Below are positions 33,648 through 41,906 of a DNA stretch of 64,000 nucleotides, one piece after another (the first letter of the stretch is position 1; each line of letters begins with the position of its first letter). The stretch spans positions 1 through 64,000 of the forward strand of contig VGBZ01000006.1 of the NCBI GenBank assembly GCA_016870275.1, read 5' to 3'. The translations under genes were made by a program, and so were the position numbers. The notes beneath the pieces are model-generated. The model searched no databases and had not been told where the DNA came from. It saw only the letters and a list, made by a program, of their open reading frames with translations. Source of the stretch: Actinomycetota bacterium. Lineage in GTDB: Bacteria; Actinomycetota; Acidimicrobiia; Acidimicrobiales; Microtrichaceae.

Positions 33648-34843
33648 GGACGGGACGCTCCGGTGTCGGGGGTTCGCAGCCGGTATCGCTCGATCTTGCC
33701 CAACGTCGTGCGGGGGAGGCAATCGCGCAACTCCATCTCCCGCGGGGCACAGGCGCTCGGGAGCACGGCGCGCACTGCGGCGCGCAGCGCCTCGAGGGTC
33801 GGTGGACGAGACCGTTCGGCCGGCACCACCACGGCCACCACCCGCTCGCCCCACTCCGGGTCACTGCGACCGACGATCGCCACCTCCTCGATGGAGTCCA
33901 TCGATGCGAGCACGTCCTCCACGGGCTGCGGCCACACGTTCTCGCCCCCGCTGACGATCACGTCGTCAGCTCGTCCGGTGACGCTGAGCCGGCCGGTGTC
34001 GGGATCGATCATCCCGAGATCGCCGGTGCGGAACCACCCGTCGTCCGCAACGGGATCGGTCCCGCTCCGGTAGGCCCGCAGCAGCGACGGCGTCCGTAGC
34101 TCGATCGGAGCTGGGACGCTCCAGTGCTCGCCGGGTTCGAGCGTGACCCGGACCGACACGCCATTGAGTGCCAGCCCGTCGTAGACCACGCCGCCGTAGG
34201 TCTCGGTGCAACCGTAGGTCGCAACGGTGTTGGCCGGACGGTCGGTGGGGGCTGCGGCTCCACCGAGGAGGATCACTCGCCACGGTGTCGGATCGATGCG
34301 GTGCAGCAGCGTCGGGACGAGCGACACGTGGGTGCACCCGGCCAGAGCGGCACGCTCGACCACCTCTGGTGTTGCCCGGGGCACGATCTCCAGGCCTGCT
34401 GCGGTGTGCCACGCCCTCGTCAGGACCGAACACCCACCGACGTGGTGCAGCGGGAGGCACGCCAACCAGCGCACATCGGGAGCCACCCCGAGAGCCGTGG
34501 AGGTGGCGAACGCCGCAGCCTCCACGCCGGCGTGGGTGTGGATCGCCGCTCGCGGACGACCCGTCGTGCCGGAGGTGCAGATGACGAGCGCATCGCCGTC
34601 GATCAACTCGGTTCGTTCCGCCTCGACGGGTGTCCGGGGGTGGCCGTCGGCTGGTTGGTAACGGGTCGTGCCCTCCGGGGTGAGGACCCAGTCAGGGTCG
34701 ACGGCGGCGAGCAGCGACTCGAGGTGCGCTGCGGGGGCGTCCCACGGCAGCGGAGCTGCGACGTCGCCCCGGTCCCAGATGGACCGCAGCGCCCGGGCGA
34801 ACTCCGGCCCGCCCGGCAGGACCAGTCCGACGAGCTCAGGCAC
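33644..34843 (-). CDS. menE: o-Succinylbenzoate-CoA ligase
   Basis: A 399-residue ANL enzyme, shorter than fatty acyl ligases as expected for MenE. Motifs: VICTSGTTGRPRAAIHTH, the substrate region LPLHHVGG, TYGCTETYGG, DDGWFRTGDLGMID, and the C-terminal lysine in LPRTTLGKIERYRLR. Together with menA, menD, menF, menG and menH nearby this supports activation of o-succinylbenzoate in menaquinone synthesis. GTG 34841-34843 lies inside a short upstream reading frame, which may couple its translation. The N terminus is slightly short compared with other MenE proteins. Confidence 0.88.
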   Translation of the reverse strand: MPELVGLVLPGGPEFARALRSIWDRGDVAAPLPWDAPAAHLESLLAAVDPDWVLTPEGTTRYQPADGHPRTPVEAERTELIDGDALVICTSGTTGRPRAAIHTHAGVEAAAFATSTALGVAPDVRWLACLPLHHVGGCSVLTRAWHTAAGLEIVPRATPEVVERAALAGCTHVSLVPTLLHRIDPTPWRVILLGGAAAPTDRPANTVATYGCTETYGGVVYDGLALNGVSVRVTLEPGEHWSVPAPIELRTPSLLRAYRSGTDPVADDGWFRTGDLGMIDPDTGRLSVTGRADDVIVSGGENVWPQPVEDVLASMDSIEEVAIVGRSDPEWGERVVAVVVPAERSRPPTLEALRAAVRAVLPSACAPREMELRDCLPRTTLGKIERYRLRTPDTGASRP

Positions 34844-34871
34844 AAGTCACGATCCGCTCGGCCACGCTCAT
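34836..34871 (-). CDS. Possible 9-11 residue leader peptide overlapping the menE start
   Basis: Reverse-strand ATG at 34869-34871 (or GTG at 34863-34865) opens a frame reading MSVAERIVTCA and closing with TGA at 34836-34838, which is past the menE GTG (34841-34843). The GTG lies seven bases after the -10 TACCGT, so the leaderless transcript would begin with this mini-frame, and menE would be reached by re-initiation. No amino-acid bias suggests attenuation. Function is inferred from layout only. Confidence 0.35.
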   Translation of the reverse strand: MSVAERIVTCA

Positions 34872-34872
34872 C

Positions 34873-34882
34873 ACGGTACCGT
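34873..34882. promoter_or_regulatory. Symmetric bidirectional promoter (menE / PH-like protein)
   Basis: ACGGTACCGT is a perfect 10-bp palindrome containing TACCGT on each strand with a shared central TA (34877-34878). The forward element ends eight bases before the GTG at 34891. The reverse element ends seven bases before the GTG of the mini-frame leading into menE. Confidence 0.55.
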
Positions 34883-34890
34883 CGGTCCCC

Positions 34891-35352
34891 GTGGACACTG
34901 TCGTCGCACTACGGGCCGGGTCGCCCGGTCGGATCCTCGCACTCGGAGCTCCGCTCGGCGCCGTGGCGCTCGTGCTGCTCGGCGCCCAGCGGGACAGCCT
35001 CGTTGCGAGTTCGACCGACGTGGTTGCGCCGAGCGTGGTCGCCGTGGTGACCGTCATTGCGGGTCTGGTGCTCGGCTGGCGGGCGTGGACCCAACGAGCG
35101 GAGTTGGACGAATCGGGCGTCCGCTGCCGGAACCTGCTCGTCACCTTCGACGTGGACTGGGGGCTCGTCGAGTCGCTGCGGGTGGAACGCCGCGGACCGC
35201 TGGTCCTGCTCGAACTCGTTCTGGTTCATCAGCGTCGGTCCCACCGGATCGGTGCCGCCACACGACGCAGTGGACCATCGTCCGAGGCGGTGCTCGCTGC
35301 GGTCTCGCAGGTCGCTCCGGCATCGCTCAGGCTCGACCGCACGGCGTCGTAG
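34891..35352 (+). CDS. Small membrane protein with PH-like domain
   Basis: A 153-residue protein. Two hydrophobic helices (about residues 16-31 and 43-62) with a short loop are followed by an arginine-rich stretch and then a beta-rich segment ELDESGVRCRNLLVTFDVDWGLVESLRVERRGPLVLLELVLVH (read in parts) typical of small actinobacterial bacterial-PH-domain proteins. Function unknown; it may anchor a peripheral domain at the membrane. GTG 34891 follows TACCGT by eight bases. Its TAG stop is also the start of the menA -10 hexamer. Confidence 0.7.
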   Translation: MDTVVALRAGSPGRILALGAPLGAVALVLLGAQRDSLVASSTDVVAPSVVAVVTVIAGLVLGWRAWTQRAELDESGVRCRNLLVTFDVDWGLVESLRVERRGPLVLLELVLVHQRRSHRIGAATRRSGPSSEAVLAAVSQVAPASLRLDRTAS

Positions 35353-35355
35353 GCT
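35350..35355 (+). promoter_or_regulatory. -10 element of menA built on the previous stop codon
   Basis: TAGGCT begins with the TAG stop of the PH-like gene and ends nine bases before the menA ATG at 35365. Confidence 0.5.
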
Positions 35356-35364
35356 CAGCGAGTC

Positions 35365-36318
35365 ATGAGCGAGCCCCGACCTGTTCCTGCCGGAGCGGGT
35401 CCAGCAGCATCCCTGCCCACCGGCTGGCGGAAGTGGGTCCTCGGTGCCCGGCCCCGAACCCTGCCCGCTGCGGTGGCTCCGGTGATCGTCGGGACCGCCG
35501 CCGCTGCCGGTCCATCATCGCTCGGCGTGGCCCGTGGCCTGTCGTGGTGGATCGCCGGGTGTGCGCTCGGCGTGGCGATCTCGGTTCAGGTGGCCACGAA
35601 CTACGCCAACGACTACGCGGATGGCCGACGAGGCACCGACGACCCGTCCTCACGTGTCGGACCGCCCCGGCTCGTCGGCAACGGACTGGCCTCTCCGGAG
35701 GAGGTGAAGACGGCCACGATCGCTGCGTTCGTCATCACGGCGCTGTTCGGCCTGCCGCTCGTCGTGTTCGTCGAACCGTGGCTGGTGGTCGTCGGTATCG
35801 CAGCCATGGCTGCTGGATGGTTCTACACGGGCGGTCCCCGTCCCTACGGTTACGCCGGATTCGGCGAGGCCTTCGTCTTCGTGTTCTTCGGTCTGGTGGC
35901 CACCACCGGCTCCACCTACGTCCAGATCCTCGGCGTTCCGTGGATCTCGTGGGTTGCAGCGGTGATCGTCGGTTCGTTCGCCACTGCACTGCTCGTGGTC
36001 AACAACCTCCGTGACATCCCCGGGGACACCCGCTCCGGAAAGCGGACGCTGGCGGTCCATCTGGGCGACCGGGGAACCCGCTGGCTGTACCTCGCCCTGC
36101 TGGTCCTCCCCTTCCTGCTGCTACCGATCGTGGCCGGTCTGGGCGGGCGACCGCTCGCCGCACTCGGCCTGGTCGGGGTGGTGCTCGCTCGTCGTCCGGT
36201 GATCACGGTCCTCAGCGGGGCTCAGGGCCCGGCCTTGATCCCGGTGCTCGCCGCCACGGCGCAGGTGCAGATCGTCACGTGCGCACTGGTGGCGCTGGGC
36301 CTGTTCGTCGGGGGCTGA
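35365..36318 (+). CDS. menA: 1,4-dihydroxy-2-naphthoate polyprenyltransferase
   Basis: MenA prenylates dihydroxynaphthoate at the membrane, giving demethylmenaquinone. The 317-residue UbiA-family protein has about eight or nine helices and both Asp-rich motifs: NDYADGRRGTDD and NLRDIPGDTRSGKRTLAVHLG. KWVLGARPRTLPAAVAPVIVG is the usual MenA N terminus. The ATG at 35365 follows a TAGGCT by nine bases. It converges on menH, with six bases between the stops, inside the menaquinone gene group. Confidence 0.95.
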   Translation: MSEPRPVPAGAGPAASLPTGWRKWVLGARPRTLPAAVAPVIVGTAAAAGPSSLGVARGLSWWIAGCALGVAISVQVATNYANDYADGRRGTDDPSSRVGPPRLVGNGLASPEEVKTATIAAFVITALFGLPLVVFVEPWLVVVGIAAMAAGWFYTGGPRPYGYAGFGEAFVFVFFGLVATTGSTYVQILGVPWISWVAAVIVGSFATALLVVNNLRDIPGDTRSGKRTLAVHLGDRGTRWLYLALLVLPFLLLPIVAGLGGRPLAALGLVGVVLARRPVITVLSGAQGPALIPVLAATAQVQIVTCALVALGLFVGG

Positions 36319-36324
36319 GCCCGC

Positions 36325-37128
36325 TCACCGAGCGCCGAGGAACCCGATGACGGCCTCGACGCACTCCTCGGGGCGCTCGAGGTGGACGGCGTGGCCGGCG
36401 CCGGGGACGATCCGTGCCGTTCCGCCGAGGCTTGCTGCGATCCGTTCGGCGTGGCCGACGAACGTCGGGTCGGCCTCGCCGGCGATGGCCAGAACCGACA
36501 CCGGGTCGGTGGAGCGGCCCACGTCAGCGAGTTGGCTCCACAGCGGCCGCATGGCCCCGGTGCCTGCGTGTCGCAGCGAACCCGCCAGTCCCGCAGCGGT
36601 GTTGGAGCGTCGTTCCTCGTCGAAGTGCGCCCAGTCGGGCAGTCGGGCGAACATCTCCTGGCCCAGCCACCACTCGACGAAGGCGTCGACGCCGTCGTGT
36701 TCGACCGCAGCAGCGCGTCGCTCGTCGATCGTTCGACGTTCGGCTCGTTGCCGGGCATCCTCGATGCCTCCTGTGGCACCGATCGTGACGAGCCGACCGA
36801 TGCGCTCCGGGCGGGCACAGAGCCAGGTGAGTGCGACACGCCCGCCCATCGAATAGCCGACCACGTCCAGCGGGTCCGGCACGTCGACCAACGTGGCGTC
36901 GAGGAGTTCGACGGTGCGGTCGAGGTCGGCGTGTGCGAATGCGGCCGATGCGCCGTGGCCGGGCAGGTCCACCGTCACCACGGTCCGACCGGCCGACAGT
37001 GCCGGAGCGAGCGGCCCCCAGCAACGTCGGTCCTGTGCGAAACCGTGGAGGAGCACCACGGTCGGGCCTTCGCCGGAGCCGTGACGATCCGCTCCGAGTA
37101 CGTCGGAGGTTCCCATGTCGGATCGCAC
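36325..37128 (-). CDS. menH: Alpha/beta hydrolase, probable SHCHC synthase
   Basis: A 267-residue alpha/beta hydrolase. The N-terminal VVLLHGFAQDRRCWGPL gives the oxyanion hole, GYSMGGR carries the nucleophilic serine, GEADPTF the acid, and GAGHAVHLERPEE the catalytic histidine. These, and its position between menA and menD, support MenH (2-succinyl-6-hydroxy-2,4-cyclohexadiene-1-carboxylate synthase), which acts on the MenD product. The GTG at 37126-37128 lies six bases after reverse TACGGT; an internal ATG four codons later is less favoured. Hydrolases of this type are easily misnamed, so the symbol rests partly on context. Confidence 0.8.
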   Translation of the reverse strand: MRSDMGTSDVLGADRHGSGEGPTVVLLHGFAQDRRCWGPLAPALSAGRTVVTVDLPGHGASAAFAHADLDRTVELLDATLVDVPDPLDVVGYSMGGRVALTWLCARPERIGRLVTIGATGGIEDARQRAERRTIDERRAAAVEHDGVDAFVEWWLGQEMFARLPDWAHFDEERRSNTAAGLAGSLRHAGTGAMRPLWSQLADVGRSTDPVSVLAIAGEADPTFVGHAERIAASLGGTARIVPGAGHAVHLERPEECVEAVIGFLGAR

Positions 37129-37134
37129 CCCGCC

Positions 37135-37144
37135 ACCGTAGGCT
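37135..37144. promoter_or_regulatory. Symmetric bidirectional promoter (menH / menD)
   Basis: ACCGTAGGCT holds TACGGT on the reverse strand (37135-37140), six bases from the menH GTG, and TAGGCT on the forward strand (37139-37144), ten bases from the menD ATG. They share the TA at 37139-37140. The two start codons are only 26 bases apart. Confidence 0.6.
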
Positions 37145-37154
37145 GCGTCGGCTC

Positions 37155-38951
37155 ATGGGTACTCCACCGTCACCACCGGGTGATCCGCCGGCCGCTGAAC
37201 TCGGTACCGCTGATCTGAACTCGACGTTCTGTGCCGCGCTCGTCGACCAGTGGTCGCGTCTCGGCCTCCGTCACGCCTTCGTCTCACCCGGGTCACGCTC
37301 CACCCCGTTGGCGCTCGCCCTCGTGACCGATCCCCGATGGCACGTCGAGGTCGTCATCGACGAACGTTCCGCCTCCTTCGCCGCCGTCGGCTGTGGTGCC
37401 CTCACCGGCGTCCCGGCGGTGCTGCTCTGCACGAGCGGCACGGCCGCAGCGGAGTTCCACGCCGCTGTGGTCGAGGCCCACCAGTCAGCTGTCCCGTTGC
37501 TGGTGGTCACCGCCGACCGCCCTCCGGAGCTCCAGGGCGTCTGGGCACCCCAGACCATCGACCAGCGGCGGCTCTACGGCAGCGCCGTCCGTTGGTACTG
37601 CGAGCCGGGTCCCCCGATGGAGGCCGGTCGGAGCAGTTGGCGGGCCCTGGCCACCGACGCCTACCTGCGGACGCTGGGCGTGACGCCGGGACCAGTCCAT
37701 CTGGATCTGGCGTTCCGCGAACCACTCGCAGGTGAGGCCGGCGACCTGCCACCCGTGGACCCATCGCTCTCCGCACCGCCACCAGAGACCCGCCGGGGCG
37801 CACAGTGGGGCCTGACCGACGAGGAACGAGCGCGCCTCGTGCCGGCCCTCGCCGGCCGACGCGGAGTCGTCGTGGCCGGGGTGCGAGCAGCTGTCGAGCC
37901 CGGGGACAGCGATGCCATCATCGAGTTGGCCCACCTCCTCGGTTGGCCGCTCCTCGCTGATGCCCAATCGGGCTGCCGGCTGCCGGACCCGGCTGTGGTC
38001 ACCACGTCCGACGCTGCGTTGCGTTCGGTTGATGTTGCAGAACGCCTGCGACCGGAGTTCGTCCTCCGGATCGGCGGCCTGCTCGCCTCCAAGGTGCTCG
38101 CCGGGTGGTTGCGCTCCTCCGGAGCGCTGCAGATCGGCCTCGACCGCTCGGATCGGATTCCCGATCCGGACCGTCAGCTCACGCGGTCGATCGTGGCGGA
38201 CCCCGCAACGGTGGCCGCGCAGATTGCAGCGCTCGCCCCAGCACCGGCCCCCATCGACTGGACTCGGGACTGGGCGGCGGTCGAAGTGATCTCCCGGGCA
38301 GCGATCGACGCCACGCTCGACCGTCACGGTGAGGTCACCGAGCCCGCCGTGGCCGGTGACGTGCTCAGCGCTCTCCCCGACGGTGCGGCACTCGTGGTGG
38401 CGTCGTCCATGCCCGTGCGAGACCTGGAGTGGTACGCCGCTGCCCGTGGTGGCGTCACCGTGTGGTCCAACCGCGGAGCCAACGGGATCGACGGCGTGGT
38501 CTCCACGGCGATCGGTGTGGCCGCCACCGGTCGGACGACGGCGGCGCTGGTCGGCGATCTCGCCTTCCTGCACGACGCCTCGGCCCTGACCGCCCTCCGG
38601 TCCCGTCATCTCGACCTGGTGATCGTCGTCGTCGACAACAACGGGGGAGGGATCTTCTCGTTCCTGCCCCAGCGTTCCGTCGTGGAGTCCGCCACGTTCG
38701 AGCGGGTGTTCGCCACGCCCCACGGCGTCGACCTCGCCGCACTCGCCGGAGCCCACGGTATCGACGCCCTGGTGGCCGAGACCCGAGCGGGTGTCCGCTC
38801 GGGGGTCTCCGGTGCGCTGGCGAGGCGGGGCACTCGGGTCGTGGTCGCCCGCAGCGAACGGGATCACAACGTCTCCGTCCACGACGAGATCAACGCTGCG
38901 GTCGCCGCAGCGCTCGGGTCCGCCGGGCTCGGCGACGCCGGCTGCGGCTAG
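37155..38951 (+). CDS. menD: 2-Succinyl-5-enolpyruvyl-6-hydroxy-3-cyclohexene-1-carboxylate synthase
   Basis: MenD is a thiamine-diphosphate enzyme that joins isochorismate and 2-oxoglutarate. The 598-residue protein begins the conserved part with FVSPGSRSTPLALAL, then the activating glutamate region VVIDERSASFAAVG, and carries the ThDP/metal motif GDLAFLHDASAL...NNNGGGIFSFLPQ in the C-terminal third. The ATG at 37155 lies ten bases after TAGGCT. Its TAG stop forms the first three bases of the -10 hexamer of the next gene. menF, its substrate supplier, is 1 kb away on the other strand. Confidence 0.95.
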   Translation: MGTPPSPPGDPPAAELGTADLNSTFCAALVDQWSRLGLRHAFVSPGSRSTPLALALVTDPRWHVEVVIDERSASFAAVGCGALTGVPAVLLCTSGTAAAEFHAAVVEAHQSAVPLLVVTADRPPELQGVWAPQTIDQRRLYGSAVRWYCEPGPPMEAGRSSWRALATDAYLRTLGVTPGPVHLDLAFREPLAGEAGDLPPVDPSLSAPPPETRRGAQWGLTDEERARLVPALAGRRGVVVAGVRAAVEPGDSDAIIELAHLLGWPLLADAQSGCRLPDPAVVTTSDAALRSVDVAERLRPEFVLRIGGLLASKVLAGWLRSSGALQIGLDRSDRIPDPDRQLTRSIVADPATVAAQIAALAPAPAPIDWTRDWAAVEVISRAAIDATLDRHGEVTEPAVAGDVLSALPDGAALVVASSMPVRDLEWYAAARGGVTVWSNRGANGIDGVVSTAIGVAATGRTTAALVGDLAFLHDASALTALRSRHLDLVIVVVDNNGGGIFSFLPQRSVVESATFERVFATPHGVDLAALAGAHGIDALVAETRAGVRSGVSGALARRGTRVVVARSERDHNVSVHDEINAAVAAALGSAGLGDAGCG

Positions 38952-38954
38952 CGT
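38949..38954 (+). promoter_or_regulatory. -10 element of the alpha/beta hydrolase gene built on the menD stop codon
   Basis: TAGCGT begins with the menD TAG stop. The start codon at 38980 is 25 bases further on with GGGAGG between, so this transcript would have a short leader with a ribosome-binding site. Confidence 0.4.
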
Positions 38955-38979
38955 GGAATGGACCGGGAGGTCTCAACGG

Positions 38980-39981
38980 GTGCCGGATGAGTTCGATGAC
39001 AGCGAGGTGATCGGCCTGGGGTCGGTCGAGGTCGAGTGGTGCGCTCCTCTCGATCGTGACGAACCACCGGTACCCCGGGATCTCGGTCACGTCGATCTCC
39101 CCGACGGGCGGTCACTCGCCTGGGCCGAGTACGGCCACCCGGAAGGCGATCCGGTCCTGTGGTTCCACGGGACTCCCGGTGGTCGTCATCAGGTCCCGCC
39201 CGCTGTCGACGAGGTGGCGCTGCGGTCCGGGTTCCGGGTGATCGCCGTCGAGCGACCCGGGACCGGGATGTCCTCCGACCACCGTTACGGCCGGGTGGCA
39301 GAGTTCGCACCCGACGTCACGGCCCTCGTCGATGAACTCGGCATCGACCGGTTCGCCATCGTCGGCCTCTCCGGCGGAGGCCCGTACACGCTCGCTGTGG
39401 CCCACGAACTCCCCGATCGGGTCGTGGTCGCCACGCTGCTCGGTGGCTTCGGCCCGGTGCGGGGCGTCGATGCGGTACACAGCTACACGAGGGTGTTCCG
39501 GTTCTTCGCCCCCGGACTCGAGTTGCTCCGAGGGCCGCTCGGCGCTGCGTTCTCCGCAGTGATCCGCATCGCCGACCCGATCGCCGCTCCTGCGTTCAAC
39601 GTGTACGCCAACGTGTTCGGCTTCGCCGATCGGAGCGTGCTGCGGCGCACCGGCATGCGGGCGATGTTCCTCCACGATCTGCTGACCGCTGACGACGTGC
39701 GCGCCGCCGCCCACGACCTGGCGCTGTTCACCCGGCACTGGGGCTTCGAACTGGCCGACGTCGAGCCGCCGGTGGTCATCTGGCAGGGCCTCGCCGACGT
39801 GATCGTCCCCCCGAGCCACGGACACCACCAAGCCGCACGGCTGCAGCGTGGAGAGCTGCACGTCCGACCCGGCGAGGGGCACTTCGCCGGATTCGTGGAG
39901 GTCGAGTCGGTCCTCGGCCGGGTCCGGGAGGTGTGGGCCGGCGAGACCGCCGCCCCCCTCAGCACCACCCGCGACGACTGA
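38980..39981 (+). CDS. Alpha/beta hydrolase of unknown substrate
   Basis: A 333-residue hydrolase. After ~45 leader residues the fold begins with VDLPDGRSLAWAEYG and LWFHGTPGGRHQVPP (oxyanion region HGTPGG). The nucleophile elbow is GLSGGGPYTLA, the acid is in WQGLADVIVPP, and the histidine in PGEGHFAGF. The cap is hydrophobic and helical. GTG 38980 has GGGAGG nine bases upstream. Position between menD and menF hints at a menaquinone-linked role, but menH is already assigned to another gene, so no function is claimed. Confidence 0.82.
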   Translation: MPDEFDDSEVIGLGSVEVEWCAPLDRDEPPVPRDLGHVDLPDGRSLAWAEYGHPEGDPVLWFHGTPGGRHQVPPAVDEVALRSGFRVIAVERPGTGMSSDHRYGRVAEFAPDVTALVDELGIDRFAIVGLSGGGPYTLAVAHELPDRVVVATLLGGFGPVRGVDAVHSYTRVFRFFAPGLELLRGPLGAAFSAVIRIADPIAAPAFNVYANVFGFADRSVLRRTGMRAMFLHDLLTADDVRAAAHDLALFTRHWGFELADVEPPVVIWQGLADVIVPPSHGHHQAARLQRGELHVRPGEGHFAGFVEVESVLGRVREVWAGETAAPLSTTRDD

Positions 39982-39990
39982 GCCGACCGC

Positions 39991-41172
39991 TCAGGGGCGC
40001 CCGAGGGCGTCGAGGATGGCCCGGGCCTTGGACTGGGTCTCTGCGAGCTCGGCTGCGGGATCTGAGTCCGCAACCACGCCGACGCCGGCGAACACCCGGG
40101 CAGATGGCCCATCGAGCTCGGCGCTGCGGATCCCCACGGCGAAGGCCCCGTTGCCGGCCGCATCGACCCAGCCGACCGGTCCGGCGTAACGACCCCGATC
40201 GGCCTGCTCGAGCGTCGCCTGGAGTTGGAGCGCCTCGTCCTGCGGCCAACCGCCGACCGCCGGCGTCGGATGCAGCGCCGCGACGAGGTCCAGCACCGAC
40301 GGTACCGGGGCCGAGAGCCGCCCCTCGACCAGCGTGGCGAGATGCTGGACCGGCCCGGCGTCGACGACGCTCGGTGCCGGCTCGGCGTCGAGGTAGGAAC
40401 ACCAGCCCAGGATGGCGTCGTGTACGGCGTCGATGGTGATCTGGTGCTCCCAACGGTCCTTCGTTGATGCCGCCAGCGCCGCTGCCACCCGCCGGTCGGT
40501 CTCCGGGTCGCCGGTACGGGGAGCGGTCCCCGCCATGGGCTGGGCCCGGACGACGTCGCCTAGCCGCGACACGAGCAGCTCGGGCGATGCCCCCACGAAC
40601 CCGTCGACGCAGAAGGTGAACGCATGGGGGGCTGATTCGCACAAGCGGAGGAACACCGTGGCCGGATCGAAGGGCGCATCGGCGCGGAGGGAGAGCTCAC
40701 GAGCGAGGACCACCTTGACCAACCGGCCATCAGTGATGTGCTTGGTGGCCGTTCGCACGTCGTCGCACCATGCATCAGGGTCGCGTACGGCACGCACCTC
40801 GAGTCGTTGCGGCGCCGGGGGAGTGGCACCGTCGACGGTGCGCTCGGCGCCGACGTGGGTCACCCACCGGCGACCGTCGGGTGAGCAGCCGTGGATCACG
40901 GCGGGAACGACGAGCGATGCGGCAACGGACCGGTCGTAGGGGAGGGCACCGAAGGCCACTGGACCTGTTCCCGGTTCGGCGACCCCATCTCCGTCGACGA
41001 GGCTGGCGAGTACCTCCCCGACGCGGCCGACGTGTTCAGGCCAGGGTGCGGGGAGCTCGATTCGTTGCGCTGTGCCCGTGCCCCAGAGCCGCCGACGGGG
41101 TGAGGAGAACGCCACGAGGTCGTCGCCGGGCTGCGGGGCGGCGTCGGGCCGGTCGGGCTGGACGCTGGTCAC
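39991..41172 (-). CDS. menF: Isochorismate synthase
   Basis: A 393-residue chorismate-utilising enzyme. The C-terminal catalytic domain has KVVLARELSLRADAPFD, FVGASPELLVSR, MAGTAPRTGDPE, and the late HPTPAVGGWPQDEAL with FAVGIRSAELDG and ARVFAGVGVVADSDP. These match isochorismate synthases rather than anthranilate synthase, which is encoded separately at 57.8 kb. It supplies isochorismate to MenD. GTG 41170-41172 overlaps the menG stop (GTGA), making a menG-menF transcript. The N terminus is divergent, as usual. Confidence 0.93.
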   Translation of the reverse strand: MTSVQPDRPDAAPQPGDDLVAFSSPRRRLWGTGTAQRIELPAPWPEHVGRVGEVLASLVDGDGVAEPGTGPVAFGALPYDRSVAASLVVPAVIHGCSPDGRRWVTHVGAERTVDGATPPAPQRLEVRAVRDPDAWCDDVRTATKHITDGRLVKVVLARELSLRADAPFDPATVFLRLCESAPHAFTFCVDGFVGASPELLVSRLGDVVRAQPMAGTAPRTGDPETDRRVAAALAASTKDRWEHQITIDAVHDAILGWCSYLDAEPAPSVVDAGPVQHLATLVEGRLSAPVPSVLDLVAALHPTPAVGGWPQDEALQLQATLEQADRGRYAGPVGWVDAAGNGAFAVGIRSAELDGPSARVFAGVGVVADSDPAAELAETQSKARAILDALGRP

Positions 41173-41894
41173 GGGCGGTCCCGGGTGGCGGTCACGAGCT
41201 GCGCAATCCCGCCGGAGAGCAGGGTCCGCTCCGGATCCCGGAATCCGTGGCGTTCGAACGTCGCCCGAAGCTCTGGCCAGTCCGGGAGGTACGCCACCGA
41301 TCGAGGCAGGTAGCGGTAGGCCGACGAATCCGAGAGCCATCCTCCGATCACCGGGACGACCCGACCGAAGTACACCGAGTGACCGGCCCGCAACACGGGG
41401 TTGGGCGGTTCGGACACCTCGAGCACAGCGAGCCGTCCCCCGTGACGCAGGACCCGGGCGACCTCGCCGATCGTGGCGTCGAGGTCGGTGAAGTTGCGGA
41501 GGGCGAACCCGCACGTCGCGCCGTCGAACGCACCGTCGCTGAACGGGAGCGCCGACCCGTCGCACTGCGTCCGGTCGAACGGTCGGGCGGCGGCGTCGAG
41601 CATCCCGTAGGACAGGTCCGCGCCGACTGGAACGAGTCGTCTCGAGGCGAGTTCACCGGCGATGTCGCCCGTCCCGCACGCCAGGTCCAACACCAGTGAC
41701 CCCGGTGCCAGACCGAGCGAACCGACGGTGCGCCGCCGCCAGCCGACATCCATGCGGAACGTCATGACCCGGTTCACCATGTCGTAGCGCGGAGCGATCA
41801 CGTCGAACATCGCCTGGACCGATCGGGTCTTCGCCTCTCCCGTCGGGAGTGGCTCGCCGGGTGAAGGGATCAGACTCCTCAGGTCATCGCTCAC
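41169..41894 (-). CDS. menG: Demethylmenaquinone methyltransferase
   Basis: The final step of menaquinone synthesis (MenG/UbiE). The 241-residue SAM-dependent enzyme shows MFDVIAPRYDMVNRVMTF, the SAM motif VLDLACGTGDIAGEL, DGATCGFALRNFTDLDATIGE and RVLRHGGRLAVLEVSEPPNP. The GTG at 41892-41894 lies six bases after reverse TAGTCT, whose TAG is the stop codon of the upstream HAD gene. It overlaps menF by GTGA. Confidence 0.93.
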   Translation of the reverse strand: MSDDLRSLIPSPGEPLPTGEAKTRSVQAMFDVIAPRYDMVNRVMTFRMDVGWRRRTVGSLGLAPGSLVLDLACGTGDIAGELASRRLVPVGADLSYGMLDAAARPFDRTQCDGSALPFSDGAFDGATCGFALRNFTDLDATIGEVARVLRHGGRLAVLEVSEPPNPVLRAGHSVYFGRVVPVIGGWLSDSSAYRYLPRSVAYLPDWPELRATFERHGFRDPERTLLSGGIAQLVTATRDRP

Positions 41895-41900
41895 CGGCTC

Positions 41901-41906
41901 AGACTA
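41901..41906 (-). promoter_or_regulatory. -10 element of menG built on the HAD stop codon
   Basis: Reverse-strand TAGTCT starts with the TAG stop of the HAD phosphatase (41904-41906) and ends six bases before the menG GTG. Confidence 0.5.

Noticed and set aside
37485-38882. A 465-codon reverse frame inside menD
   Set aside because: Shadow frame; menD motifs on the forward strand explain the region.
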